Below are positions 1 through 11,566 of a DNA stretch of 64,000 nucleotides, piece by piece; positions within the stretch are counted from its first letter, which is position 1; every line of letters starts with the position of its first letter. The stretch spans positions 90,077,674 to 90,141,673 of the forward strand of contig NC_044550.1 of NCBI RefSeq assembly GCF_007565055.1, in the 5' to 3' direction. The stretch is from Rhinopithecus roxellana (lineage: Eukaryota > Chordata > Mammalia > Primates > Cercopithecidae). Under the pieces are notes generated by a model. The model searched no databases and had not been told where the DNA came from. It saw only the letters and a program-made list of their open reading frames with translations. The position numbers were made by a program, and so were the translations under genes.

Positions 1-2855
1 GTATAAGGGGTAAGGAAAGGATCCAGTTTCAGCTTTCTACTTATGGCTAGCCAATTTTCCCAGCACCATTTATTAAATAGGGAATCCTTTCCCCATTTCT
101 TGTTTTAGTCAGGTTTGTCAAAGATCAGGTGGCTGTAGATGTTTGGTATTATTTCTGAGGGCTCTGTTCTGTTCCATTGGTCTATATCTCTGTTTTGGTA
201 CCAGTACCATGCTGTTTTGGTTACTGTAGCCTTGTAGTATAGTTTGAAGTCAGGTAGTGATGCCTCCAGCTTTGTTCTTTTGACTTAGGATTATCTTGGC
301 AATGTGGGGTCTTTTTTGGTTCCATATGAACTTTAAAGCAGTTTTTTCCAATTCTGTGAAGAAACTCATTGGTAGCTTGATGGGGATGGCATTGAATCTA
401 TAGATAACCTTGGGCAGTATGGCCATTTTCATGATATTGATTCTTCCTATCCATGAGCATGGTGTGTTCTTCCATTTGTTTGTGTCCTCTTTTATTTCAC
501 TGAGCAGTGGTTTATAGTTCTCCTTGAAGAGGTCCTTTACATCCCTTGTAAGTTGGATTCCTAGGTGTTTTATTCTCTTTGAAGCAATTGTGAATGGAAG
601 TTCATTCCTGATTTGGCTCTCTGTATGTCTGTTACTGGTGTATAAGAATGCTTGTGATTTTTGCACATTAATTTTGTATCCTGAAACTTTGCTGAAGTTG
701 CTTATCAGCTTAAGGAGATTTTGGGCTGAGATGATGGGGTTTTCTAAATATACAATCATGTCATCTGCAAACAGGGCAATTTGACTTCTTCTTTTCCTAA
801 CTGGATACCCTTTATTTCTTTCTCTTGCCTGATTGCCCTAGCCAGAACTTCCAACACTATGTTGAATAGGAGTAGTGAGAGAGGGCATCCCTGTCTTGTG
901 CCAGTTTTCAAGGGGAATGCTTCCAGTTTTTGCCCATTCAGTATGATATTGGTTGTGGGTTTGTCATAAATAGCTCTTATTATTTTGAGATACGTTCCAT
1001 CAATACCGAATTTATTGAGAGATTTTAGCATGAAGGGCTGTTAAATTTTGTCAAAGACCTTTTCCGCATCTATTGAGATAATCATGTAGTTTTTGTCTTT
1101 GGTTCTGTTTATATGCTGGATTATGTTTATTGATTTGCATATGTTGAACCAGCCTTGCATCCCAGGGATGAAGTCCACTTGATCATGGTGGATAAGCTTT
1201 TTGATGTGCTGCTGGATTCATTTTGCCAGTATTTTATTGAGGATTTTTACACTGATGTTCATCAGGGATATTGGTCTAAAATTCTCTTTTTTTGTTGTGT
1301 CTCTGCCAGGCTTTGGTATCAGGATGATGTTGGCCTCATAAAATGAGTTAGGGAGGATTCCCTCTTTTTCTATTGATTGGAATAGTTTCAGAAGGAATGG
1401 TACCAGCTCCTCCTTGTACCTCCGGTAGAAGTCGGCTGTGAGTCCGTCAGGTCCTGGGCTTTTTTTGGTTGGTAGGCTATTAATTATTGGCTCAGTTTCA
1501 GAGCCTGTTATCGGTCTATTCAGGGATTCAACTTCTTCCTGGTTTAGTCTTGGGAGAGTGTAAGAGTCCAGGAAATTATCCATTTCTTCTAGGTTTTCTA
1601 ATTTATTTGCGTAGAGGTGTTTATAGTATTCTCTGATGGTAGTTTGTATTTCTGTGGGGTCAGTGGTGATAACCCCTTTATTATTTTGTATTGCATCTAT
1701 TTGATTCTTCTCTCTTTTCTTCTTTATTAGTCTTGCTAGCAGTCTATCAATTTTGTTGATCTTTTCAGAAAACCAGCTCCTGGATTCATTAATTTTTTGG
1801 GAGGGTTTTTTATGTCTCCATCTCCTTCAGTTCTGCTCTGATCTTAGTTATTTCTTGCCTCCTGCTAGCTTTTGAATGTGTTTGCTCTTGCTTCTCTAGT
1901 TCTTTTAATTGTGATGTTAGAGTGTCAATTTTAGATCTTTCCTGCTTTCTCTTGTGAGCATTTAGTGCTATAAATTTCCCTCTACACACTGCTTTAAATG
2001 TGTCCCAGAGATTCTGGTATGTTGTATCTTTGTTCTCAAGGGTTTCAAAGAACATCTTTATTTCTGCCTTCATTTTGTTATGTACCCAGTAGTCATTCGG
2101 GAGCAGGCAGGTAGTTGAGCATTTTTGATTGATTTTCTTAGTCCTGAGTTCTAGTTTGTTTGCACTGTGGTCTGAGAGACAGTTTGTTACAATTTCTGTT
2201 CTTTTACATTTGCTGAGGAGTACTTTACTTCCAACTATGTGGTCAATTTTGTAATAAGTGCAATGTGGTGTGGAGAAGAATGTATATTCTGTTGATTTGG
2301 GGTGGAGAGTTTTGTAGATGTCTATTAGGTCCACCTGGTGCAGAGTTGAGTTCAATTGCTGGATGTCTTTGTTCACTTTCTGTCTCGTTGATCTGTCTAA
2401 TGTTGACAGTGGGGTGTTGAAGTCTCCGATTATTATTGTATGGGAGTCTAAGTCTCTTTGTAAGTCTCTAAGGACTTGCTTTATGAATCTAGGTGCTCTT
2501 GTATTGGGCACATATATATTTAGGATAGTTAGCTCTTCCTGTTGAATTGATCCCTTTACCATTATGTAATGGCCTTCTTTGTCTCTTTTGATCTTTGGTG
2601 GTTTAAAGTCTGTTTTATCAGAGACTAGGATTGCAACCCCTGCTTTTTTTGTTCTCCATTTGCTTGGTAGATCTTCCTCCATCTTTTTATTTTGAGCCTA
2701 TATTTGTCTCTGCATGTGAGATGGGTCTCCTGAATACAGCAAACAGATGGGTCTTGACTCTTTATCCAGTTTTCCAGTCTGTGTCTTTTAATTGGAGCAT
2801 TTAGTCCATTTACATTTAAGGTTAATATTGTTATGTGTGAACTTGATCCTGTTAT
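1..2855 (-). pseudogene. L1 ORF2 (endonuclease/reverse transcriptase), broken, partial
   Basis: Remnant of the L1 ORF2 protein, which in intact elements nicks target DNA (apurinic-type endonuclease) and primes reverse transcription there. Separate open pieces on the minus strand cover the endonuclease and following region (2682-1810, about 290 residues), the start of the reverse transcriptase (1583-1218), the RT core (1031-756) and the post-core region (759-250). The start codon expected at 2853-2855 reads ATA where the sister copy has ATG. A run of 7 A (minus strand; T at 2644-2650) shifts the frame in the endonuclease. A one-base loss near 776 splits the catalytic FADD motif, so MIVYLENP lies in a different frame from the residues before it. 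The C-terminus lies outside the window. Clearly non-functional. Confidence 0.93.
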
Positions 2856-2918
2856 TGTGATATTAGCTGGTTATTTTGCTCGTTAGTTAATGCAGTTTCT
2901 TCCTAGCATCGATGGTCT

Positions 2919-3928
2919 TTACACTTTGGCATGTTTTTGCAATGGCTGGTACTGGTTGTTCCTTTCCATGTTTAGTGCTTCCTTCAGGATCTCTTGTAGG
3001 GCCTGCTTGGTGGTGACAAAATCTCTAAGCATTTGCTTATCTGTAAAGGATTTTATTTCTCCTTCACTGATGAAACTTAGTTTGACCGGATATGAAATTT
3101 TGGGTTGAAAATTTTCTTCTTTAAGAATATTGAATATTGGCCCCCACTCTCTTCTGGCTTGGAGAGTTTCTGCCGAGAGATCTGCTGTTAGTCTGACGGG
3201 CTTCCCTTTGTGGGTAACCCGACCTTTCTCTCTGGCTGCCCTTAAGATTTTTTCCTTCATTTCTACTTTAGTGAATCTGGCAATTATGTGTGTTGGAGTT
3301 GGTCTTTTGGAGGAGTATCTTTGTGGCGTTCTCTGTATTTCCTGAATTTGAATGTTGGCCTGCCTTACTAGGTTGGGGAAGTTCTCCTGGATGATATCCT
3401 GAAGAGTGTTTTCCAACTTGGTTCCATTTTCCCCCTCACTTTCAGGCACCCCAATCAGATGTAGATTTGGCCTTTTCACCTAATCCCATATTTCTTGGAG
3501 GCTTTATTCATTTCTTTTTCCTTTTTTTTCTCTAGACTTCTCTTCTTGCTTCATTTCATTCATTTGATCTTGAATCATTGATACTCTTTCTTCCAGTTGA
3601 TCGAATCAGTTACTGAAGCTTGTGCATTTGTCACGTATTTCTCGTGTCATGGTTTTTGTCTCTGTTAGTTCATTTATGGCCTTCTCTGCATTGATTGTTC
3701 TAGTTATCTTCCATTCTTTTTTCAAGATTTTTAGTTTCTTTGTGCTGGGTATGTAGTTCCTCCTTTAGCTCTGAGAAATTTGATCGACACGCCTTCTCCT
3801 CTCTACTCGTCAAAGTCATTCTCTGTCCAGCTTTGATCCATTGCTGGCGATGAGCTGCGTTCCTTTGGAGGGGGAGATGCACTCTTATTTTTTCAATTTC
3901 CAGCTTTTCTGCCCTGCTTTTTCCTTGT
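2919..3928 (-). pseudogene. L1 ORF1 (RNA-binding chaperone), broken
   Basis: Remnant of L1 ORF1p, the trimeric RNA-binding protein that packages L1 RNA. The RRM and C-terminal domains are the best preserved part: 186 residues from 3479 to the stop at 2919, including the conserved ARREWGPIFNILKE segment and the ending NQYQPLQKHAKV. The N-terminal coiled-coil part survives as a short open piece at 3882-3700 and is otherwise frameshifted. The initiator ATG present in the sister copy at 18875-18877 is ACA here (3926-3928). The stop lies 63 bp upstream of the former ORF2 start, the usual L1 inter-ORF spacing. Confidence 0.9.
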
Positions 3929-4911
3929 CTTTGTAGTTTTATCTGCCTTTGGTCTTTGATGCTGGTGACGTACTGATGGGGTTTTGGTGTGAGTGTCCTT
4001 TCTGTTTGTTAGTTTTCCTTCTATCAGTCAGGACCCTTAGCTGTAGGTCTGTTGGAGATTGCTTGAGGTCTACTCCAGACCCTGTTTGCCTGGGTATCAG
4101 CAGCAGAGGCTGCAGAAGATAGAATATTACTGAACAGCGAGTGCTGCTGTCTGATTCTCGCTCTGGAAGCTTCGTCTCAGTGTGTACCCAGCCGTGTGAG
4201 GTGTGATGTGTCAGTCTGCACCTAGTAGGGGATGTTTCCCAGTTAGGCTACTCAGGGGTCAGGGACCCACTTGAGCATGAGGTCTGTCCGTTCTCAGATC
4301 TCAGCCTCCATGCTGGGAGAACCACTGCTCTCTTCAAAGCTGTCAGACTGCTGTCAGACTCCACCCAGAGGTGGAGTCTACAGAGACAGGCAGGCCTCCT
4401 TGAGCTGTGGTAGGGTCCACCCAGTTCGAGCTTCCTGGAGGCTTTGTTTACCTACTTAAGCCTCAGCAATGGCGGGCGCCCCTCCCCTCAACCTCGCTGC
4501 TGCCTTGTAGTTAGATCTCAGACTGCTGTGCTAGCAGTGAGGGAGGCTCTGTGGGCATGGGACCCTCTGGGCCAGGTGTGGGATATAATCTCCTGGTGTG
4601 CCATTTGCTAAGACCCTTGGTAAAGCACAGTATTAGGTTGGGAGTTACCAGATTTTCCCAGTGTTGCGTGTCTCAGTTTTCCTTGGCTAGGAAAAGGGAT
4701 TCCCTTCCCCCTTGCACTTCCCAGGTGAGGCGATGCCTCGCCCTGCTTCAGCTCTCGCTGGTTGGGCTGCACCAGCTGACCAGCACTAATTGTCTGGCAC
4801 TCCCCAGTGAGATGAACCCAGTACCTCATTTGAAAATGCAGAAATCAACAGTCTTCTCTGTTGCTTGCGCTAGTAGCTAGAGGCTGGAGCTGTTCCTATT
4901 TGGCCATCTTG
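3929..4911 (-). promoter_or_regulatory. L1 5'UTR (sense and antisense promoter region)
   Basis: About 980 bp upstream of the former ORF1 start. It reads outward to the canonical L1 5' end at about 4911, where AAGATGGCC on the minus strand (4902-4910) matches the YY1-binding start of primate L1. In active L1s this region carries an internal sense promoter and an antisense promoter directed out of the element, here rightward into 4912 onward. Compared with the second L1 it lacks roughly 70-110 bp between about 4350 and 4371, including the A-rich stretch, and a 10-bp hairpin sits at the deletion joint. Present activity cannot be judged from sequence. Confidence 0.8.
4557..4880 (+). CDS. ORF0-like antisense frame in the L1 5'UTR
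   Basis: Plus-strand frame of 107 codons from ATG at 4557 to a stop ending at 4880. It lies antisense in the L1 5'UTR where primate L1s carry ORF0, a short peptide transcribed from the L1 antisense promoter. It begins MGPSGPGVGYNLLV. Human ORF0 is described as about 70 residues and can splice into flanking exons. This frame is longer and runs almost to the outer end of the element. A GTG-started reading from 4551 adds two residues, but the ATG is preferred. Whether it is transcribed is unknown. The region is part of a dead L1, so the frame may be open only by descent. Confidence 0.5.
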   Translation: MGPSGPGVGYNLLVCHLLRPLVKHSIRLGVTRFSQCCVSQFSLARKRDSLPPCTSQVRRCLALLQLSLVGLHQLTSTNCLALPSEMNPVPHLKMQKSTVFSVACASS

Positions 4912-5082
4912 CTTAAATATTTTCCTTAATAATTTTGTATTCCTGAGTAAGTTGGTTAACTTTCATAAGCTTAAACATCATATGTAAAATGAATAGAAAT
5001 ACCTACTTGATTAGTGTTTTGTGAAGAGTAAAGGAAATGATATATATTATTGCTTAGGCTAGCTTCTGACCTTGCTCAGCAT

Positions 5083-5096
5083 TCAGTAGAGGGCAC
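5083..5096 (+). promoter_or_regulatory. Candidate CTCF core motif
   Basis: TCAGTAGAGGGCAC matches the CTCF core pattern CCASYAGRKGGCRS at 13 of 14 positions (T for C at the first). It lies about 170 bp outside the 5' end of the L1. Single motif matches are common by chance, so this is only a candidate. Confidence 0.4.
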
Positions 5097-5324
5097 TGCT
5101 GAAGAAGAAAAAAATGAAGATGATCAACAGAAAGATGTTTTTCTTTATAAAAAGTTTTGTTATTCCTACTCATAAAGTGAAACAAAGAAGTCCTGATTAG
5201 ATGCATTTACTCGTACGATTACACAGTCTTTAACTACATCTTAAATGTTTACTACTATAATTTTTATTGTCTTAGTGTTGCAGTTATATCTGAGCTAGAG
5301 GTTATTTAAAACAGATTCATTAAA

Positions 5325-5490
5325 TATTAGAGCTATCATTTGTTGAGTGTTTATTATGTCCCATACTTTGCTATGCTCTTTACAGGCAAGCTAAAAAAAT
5401 TGACTAAAGTTACACAGCTAAGAAACTACGATGTTAGTATTCAAATCCATGTCTTATTTCAAAATTTATGCTCTTATCCAGTTTTGTTAA
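5325..5490 (+). mobile_element. MIR SINE relic
   Basis: Degenerate MIR order: 'tttgttgagtgtttattatgt', then a cacagcta core and a 'ttcaaatccatgtc' tail, matching the MIR pattern of TTACTGAGCAC, CACAGCTAGTAAG and GAACCCAGG. Several internal deletions. Confidence 0.6.
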
Positions 5491-6599
5491 ATTTTCCCTA
5501 AGTTGCAGATTTATCTCCAGAATTGGTGGCAGCAGAAATGCACATGTATGTGGTATCTGGGGTAAGATCAACTACATGAAGTTGTTGGATATAATTGGAA
5601 TGACTTTATGGGAAACACAAACAGCTTTGTATTCCTAAATTATTCTTATTTTCTAGAATAATTCAAATGATCTAGACTATTATAAAAGTCAATGAATTCT
5701 GGCTACTCTGTAGTAGTAGTTTGGGAATTCCCTGTGAAAACCAGCTTCTCTTCTGACTTCGTATAACTTATGCAGTAGGGACACTCAACTCAATTTTCCC
5801 CAAACTCTTCATTGTCTAGGGTCAATTCAAAGAAAGGACACATTCTCAATGGCTTTCTGTAATGCTGAGTGTGATGATGGGCTACCTTACTGCCAACTTA
5901 TGCTTTTTGGATGTATCCAACTTACGTACCGATCATATGAAATCTGGACTATTTGCCTTGCCTGCTGTCTTCCTAATAGATAGTGCTACAAAGAATACAG
6001 CTGCTCAGGCCACATGAACCCATCATCAGCCATAAATGCCGAAGTGCCCTCCTATAAAAGCAAAGTCTTTATGACTCCACATATGCAGGACATTTTCATG
6101 ACTGGTAATAGTAGCTGAAATATGAGTTGTTAATACCATATACATTTTGTTCTGAATATGTAAAATGTGTTGTTATGCCCTGGGCACTTCTGAAAACTCA
6201 AAATTCCTAGGTATTTAGAAGTTTCAACAACCCCATACAGAGCCTTTTCCTAGTTCTCTATTGATGATTCAGTGGGCCTTGAACTTCTGTGAAAAGCTGT
6301 AATCTCTTTTAAGCAGAAAAACAGATAAGAAGAAAAACTGGTCTTTTACAATGGAGGGAAAATAGGGTCCCAGGAATGGCCATGAAACAATGAAACAGAT
6401 CAAGTATGTGCTATAGTTATGTATTATGAACATGAGAGATGAAGATGAGATCATGAATTGAATCTCTGTCAATGCAAAGATTGAGGAAATGAAGCAAAGG
6501 ACATAAACTTTGTGTAGGATGGTAAAGCGTTATAATTGGTGTTACTTGTTTTTGTTGTGAAGAAAGTGGGATCTGACTATGTCTGTGAGGGAGGATATG

Positions 6600-6715
6600 T
6601 AAATTTGTATGTATAGATAATGAATATATACTATATATACACACACAGTATATGTACACACTATAATATATATATGCACATATATGAATATACATGCATG
6701 TATATAACCAGATGG
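6600..6715. repeat. AT/AC-rich simple repeat
   Basis: Alternating TA, CA and TG steps (for example tatatatacacacacagtat), partly palindromic. Short open frames across it are artefacts of composition. Confidence 0.85.
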
Positions 6716-8539
6716 ATGGTTATATATCTTCTTCCCTAGTTTGTTCTTACTACATTTGATGTAGATTTGTTCTAATTGGTGCCTTAAATAATTTGGCCTA
6801 GACCATAATAAAAACACCCAATTCTAAGGAGTTTGATTCTACAATTTTAAAATTTATTTATACACTGATGTTGGTTATGGGCAAGGTGGTAAAATCATTT
6901 GAGTTGTAAAATTGGTAAGAGAAAAGTTTTACTGATTTGATTAAAAACCCATCTGAGTGCTTGCTACATTCAGCATTTACGTGAGACTCTGTCAGGTAGA
7001 AATATGTCACCGAAAGGCATCAGTTCTTTTGCAATCTGGTCTGAAATATCTGATGGGAATTGAAAAGCCATTATGGCTACCTGGTAGCAAGTCCAATTAC
7101 AAATGACTCCAGAACCCTCTGCAATGTGACCTGACTCTAAATCATCCTTTAGGATTGTCATCCAGTCTGCTGGCCCTCTGCTTTCTGCCTACTCACATGT
7201 AATTGGGAAATGGAAGGTACTTATCTGTCTTGTTGATGGCACTGTGCTCATTTGATAACAGTTGCTCCACAAGAGCACAAGAAGGAAAGTGCATTTGCTG
7301 TAGCTATAAATTTACTCACTGAAGTGAGTAAATCATGGATATTGCAATTGGACAGACATTGGGAAGAGGGGGTGGGATAATTGGACTTTTTCTTTTAAAA
7401 AGGAACAATAAAATAAACCTAGTTCTTCAACCTCTTTACCTGACTTGTATTATCTTATTTATGAAAAATACACACAAAAGAAGAAAGAAATATGAAACTA
7501 GCACTGAAGGAGTTAGAAAGAGACAATCATTTGTATTCTTGGCAGAAGGAGAATCCAAACTAAACATTAGAAGTAACTTTCACTCTCTTGATACAGACAT
7601 CCTTCAAGAATTCTACTTTGGTAGGAGGAAGCTGTCTTTCTTTTCTTGTCCCAATACTGCACTGAAAATGCCATTTTTTTTCTTTGCTCTGGAGTCAGCC
7701 TGGTAGGGAGTCAAGGCTTGTTTTGCAGTAGAATACTGCACAAGGCTCATTTGATGTTGATCTTGCAAAATTCGGAGTTGTGAATATTCACTGCAGGTGT
7801 CCTGCTAGGGGAGTAAATTTTTACAGAATAAACAGGCACTAAAGAAGTCCATTCAGATGTAAGAATTGAATGTAGGGGTTTTATGCTTTTATACATTTTT
7901 TATGAATTATAAAAAATAAATGAACAAAAACCACATCTGCAAATAATCAGAGGGATCTAAAACCATGTTTAGAGATTTGCAGATAAAAATTTTCACCTCA
8001 GCAAGCATTGAGGGATGTTTTGTTAAAGTGCTGTCACAGTCATAAAAGCATCTTTTATTAGTGCTTCTGATTTAGAAAGCTGAAAAGCACTTTGACTCAT
8101 ATGTGAAAATGAAAATACCCAAACCAAAACCTTTTTCTTTTTGATAATAAATTTTTGTTTACTTCTGAGGATGGTCTTATGTTCTTTTGTGGCATATCAG
8201 TAGCAAAACTATTTCTTACAACCTGAAGCAAATAACTTTATTTGGGGCTTTATAAGGATGATTGATTTCTTAAGAAAAAGAGGAGTAGGATTAGGTAATC
8301 CATAGGAGTTGTTGTTTTACTAACTTAAAATTGTTTAAAGAATTCAGATCTAGCATGGAAATACTAAAATTTAGTGATGCTAATATAGTTTTAAACCATC
8401 ATAATACTAATAATAAAATTGATCATTAAAATTATATAACTTTGATAAATTCTCTCTAATTTAATATTACAAAACACGTGGATTTCTTTAAGAGACTGTT
8501 AACATGGGCATTCTGAGTTTCCTTTTACATCTGAAGTTT

Positions 8540-8605
8540 TTTAAGATGAAGACTCTTGCCCAAAGCCACACTCAGAGCTGGGATTAAAATGATTGAGTCC
8601 GTCCT
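8540..8605 (+). mobile_element. MIR core fragment (probable)
   Basis: 'cttgcccaaagccacactcagagctgggatt' follows the MIR core order (cttgcccaaggtcacacagc, gagctgggatt). Confidence 0.5.
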
Positions 8606-8884
8606 CCTGGTCCTGCCTTTCTCTTCACTTGACAACACATCATCCAGCAAAGGAGCAAATCAATAATAATGAAAACGTCCTCTTTCTCCCTGGAGTGTTA
8701 AAGAGAATAGGTTCACAGAGCAGTATCTACAGCAGCACTGGCTGCTTGTTGGCCAAGACCTTACCCATTTTGGTGTGGGGCAGCGGGGCTACTTTGGATG
8801 GCTAGCCTGGGGATGAAAATGCAGTAAATGACGAGAATGGCAGAGACTAGAGCCCTATGGGCTAAACATAGGCCATCTCAACCC

Positions 8885-8960
8885 CGACACTGATTGGCTC
8901 TGTGACTTTGAGCTAATCATATAATTCCTCTGTGCTTTGGCCACAAGCAAAATGGGACAT
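8885..8960 (+). mobile_element. MIR fragment
   Basis: 'ggctctgtgactttgagctaatcat' followed by 'cctctgtgctttgg' and 'aaaatggga' is the 5' half of MIR (TGTGACCTTGGGCAAGT, CTCTGTGCCTCAG, AAAATGGG). Confidence 0.65.
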
Positions 8961-10459
8961 GGAGGCAGGATAAATTTGCTTTCTACAGTCGTGATATTAA
9001 ATCAATTGCTGGGGACTATTTCAAAACACAGATGCTGGAGGTGGGTGGTGTTTTCTGTATCTGTCTTCAATATACATCAAGTTGGCATTCTAAAAATCTT
9101 TATTGGGGGATGTATTCATGTGTAATTTGGTCGGGGCAAAACATGATGGGTTTGAAAACAATAACAAGTGGAACTAAGACCAATATGTAGTGTGTTAAAA
9201 TGAATTAAAAGATTTTTAAATGCTAAAAGGATTATTGAATTTTTTTTCTAGAATAGCAGCAATTTAGATGATGTTTCAGCTTAACACAATTTCCCCGAAT
9301 CAGGCCCCTATGTACTCTTCCAGGATCCGAAGCTCCCTGCAATATACCCTCATCCCAGCACTCCTATTAGTCATTATGGGGTCTGTGGATTTTACTAAAT
9401 GAATCCCTGATTCTGGTGCTCTGCATGCTGGTAGAACATTGACATTCCCATCCAGCAGCTGCCATGGCCATCTTTTGGGGATGACTTACCCAGGATGCTC
9501 TTTCTCTGTGGTCCCTGGGGTTGAAATGATCCCAAGGCTAAAATTATTTCAAATGTTTCAAAATGTAGTTATTTTCCTTTTAGCACCCACAAAGTCCCAT
9601 GGGAAACAGATCCCTTAGACTCTGCCTCAAATTCATTAGTTTATTGGAACTTACAAACCATTTCCTATGTGAAGGTAGAGGTAGCGTCTGAAATATTTCA
9701 TTCTTATGATCTCCCTTCCAGTTCTTTTGCATAACATTCCTCCTTGCTCTATTTTTCTTTATTTAAAATGCAAACCCACTCATGCTTCTCTACTAGAAAT
9801 TCCAAAGGAAGTACAGGACTCTGCTCCAGAAGTTCCACAAACAGCTAAATGTTTGAGTCCAAGTTTGGGCTTAAAGGGGATTCACTTCAGTTGTATAAGA
9901 GCAACAAAGCAATTTTAAAAACTCAATCTAAAACATTAATGTTTTCTTTTAAATTAGCTTATATTTCTTTATTCTATCCAGGATTTACTAATTTTGACAC
10001 CAAATAATTATATATGCCTATAATAACTGCTTAGAAAAGGAAGCAATAATGTCTGCTAGGTTGATCTATGTGAACTTTACAAATTTTAAATGTTTTTGAT
10101 CTACAGAAATCGTAGTTTAATATACTACAGCCTAAATACTTCCATTCTTCCTGAAAAACATGCTTCATTTCTGAGGTTGCCAATTAAAAAAAATTATCTG
10201 TGGTTAAAAATACCTTATCTGGGCTAGGTGGACTGAACCAATCATCCGTCTGTGATCTCATTACTTAGAATATTTGATTAAAATTTTCAGCCAAGAGGCA
10301 TATATTTACTAATCACTAAACTTAGACTCTGTCAAGTTTTGCCTGTGTGTAAATATTTTGAAATACCATATTGAAATTAGAAAGTATATTGTTCTCATCC
10401 CCTGTTTTATGTAGCATCTCTGATCTGAACAGGACATACCAAAACATGTAGCTCAAATA

Positions 10460-10545
10460 TCTTACTTTTCAAAGGAGAAAATTCTAATACAAAGTGAAGA
10501 ACTGCCTGGCTCAAAATAACTCAGCTCTAATAGTGGGATGAGTCA
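10460..10545 (+). mobile_element. MIR core fragment (probable)
   Basis: The order aaaggagaaaattc, aagaactgcctggctcaaaa, taactcagctctaatagtgg parallels the MIR core with its CACAGCTAGTAAGTGG. Decayed. Confidence 0.45.
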
Positions 10546-11220
10546 GGGTGGGGAGTGGGAAAGGATGAAGTTAAAGGATTATCAGTCATTAGTCAATGGA
10601 AAAAGAGAGAATCTTACAAGTATTGCTTGAAAATGGTGGACGTTGATATACATGAAATAGTCCTTAATAAATTCCCACCATCACTGAGCTCTAACTGAGA
10701 ATGGTATACTCATCCTCTCTACTTTGGAAACACATGCACACACACCTTCAGATTTTACATTGCTGTATGTCTTCTTACACCCTTCAGTATTTCCTTGGGT
10801 ATTCATTTTGTTATTACTTAGGCTGTATAAAAATGTCATGGTCGTCAAATGATCAGTAGAGAGAGACTCCTGTGAGATTGAGTGGTGGCAAAGTGCAGCA
10901 GCTGTAGTCAGAAATAATGAATAAGTCATGTGACAGGACAACAATAGTTTGACATCTGACCTTTCATCTACTTGCTATTAAATGTTGGTGGCTGAGGTCT
11001 CACAGCTGTGCACACAGAAGTAAACTGTAGTTAGGTGCAGAGTGAGAGCACAGTGACTGTAGGTACACTTCAGACATGAGCAAGCCAGAAGCAAGAGAGA
11101 AAACTGTGGCAGTGATTGATTTCTTTTGAGTACTAGTCAGTTTATAGTGGCTTCCAAAATAATATGCTCGGAAAGATTCTGAGGCTCTCTTAAGTGACCC
11201 AAAATATAATATTATCTTCT

Positions 11221-11510
11221 GGCCAGGTGCAGTGGCTCACGCCTGTAATCCCAGCACTTTGGGAGGCTGAGGCAGACAGATCGCCTGAGGTCAGGAGTTT
11301 GAGACCAGCCTGGCCAACATGGTGAAATACCATCTCTACTAAAAATACAAAAATTAGCTGAGTGTGGTCGCACACACCTGTAGTCCCATCTACTCAGGAG
11401 GCTAAGGCAGGAGAACTGCTTGAACCCGGGAGGTGGAGGTTACAGTGAGCCAAGATTGTGCTACTGTACTCCAACCTGGGCAACAGAGCGAGACTCCATC
11501 TAAAAAAAAA
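11221..11510 (+). mobile_element. AluS-type SINE
   Basis: Full dimeric Alu starting ggccaggtgcagtggctcacgcc and ending in a short A tail. Flanked by the 10-bp direct repeat attatcttct at 11211-11220 and 11511-11520. The 'gagaccagcctggccaacatgg' segment indicates AluS. It forms an inverted pair with the next Alu. Confidence 0.93.
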
Positions 11511-11566
11511 ATTATCTTCTTTATTCCTCTGACAGACACCTTTAAGAAGGTCATTATATGGCTTTC

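Larger units (their letters stand above)
1..4911 (-). mobile_element. L1PA LINE-1, near full length, 3' end outside window
   Basis: Minus-strand primate L1. Reading leftward from 4911 it runs through the 5'UTR (about 3929-4911), an ORF1 region (about 2919-3928) and ORF2 (2855 to the window edge). It matches the second L1 (13681-19434) almost base for base: position 1 here corresponds to about 14934 there, so roughly 1.25 kb of the 3' end lies beyond the window and the whole element would be about 6.2 kb. The 5' end keeps the typical start with a YY1-type AAGATGGCC and lacks only a few terminal bases. Both reading frames are broken. The exact L1PA subfamily is not resolved, and the target-site duplication cannot be checked because the 3' end is missing. 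Confidence 0.95.
4912..11210. other. Mostly unique AT-rich intergenic DNA
   Basis: About 6.3 kb without a supportable exon. Open frames here are short and show no recognisable protein motif. The only structure I can identify is MIR-type relics (5325-5490, 8540-8605, 8885-8960, 10460-10545), an AT/AC simple-repeat patch (6600-6715) and a CTCF-like motif at 5083. Confidence 0.6.

Noticed and set aside
524..784. Plus-strand frames over L1 ORF2 (also 2318-2545, 3130-3345, 15456-15737, 17260-17487, 17900-18289)
   Set aside because: Shadows of the minus-strand L1 frames.
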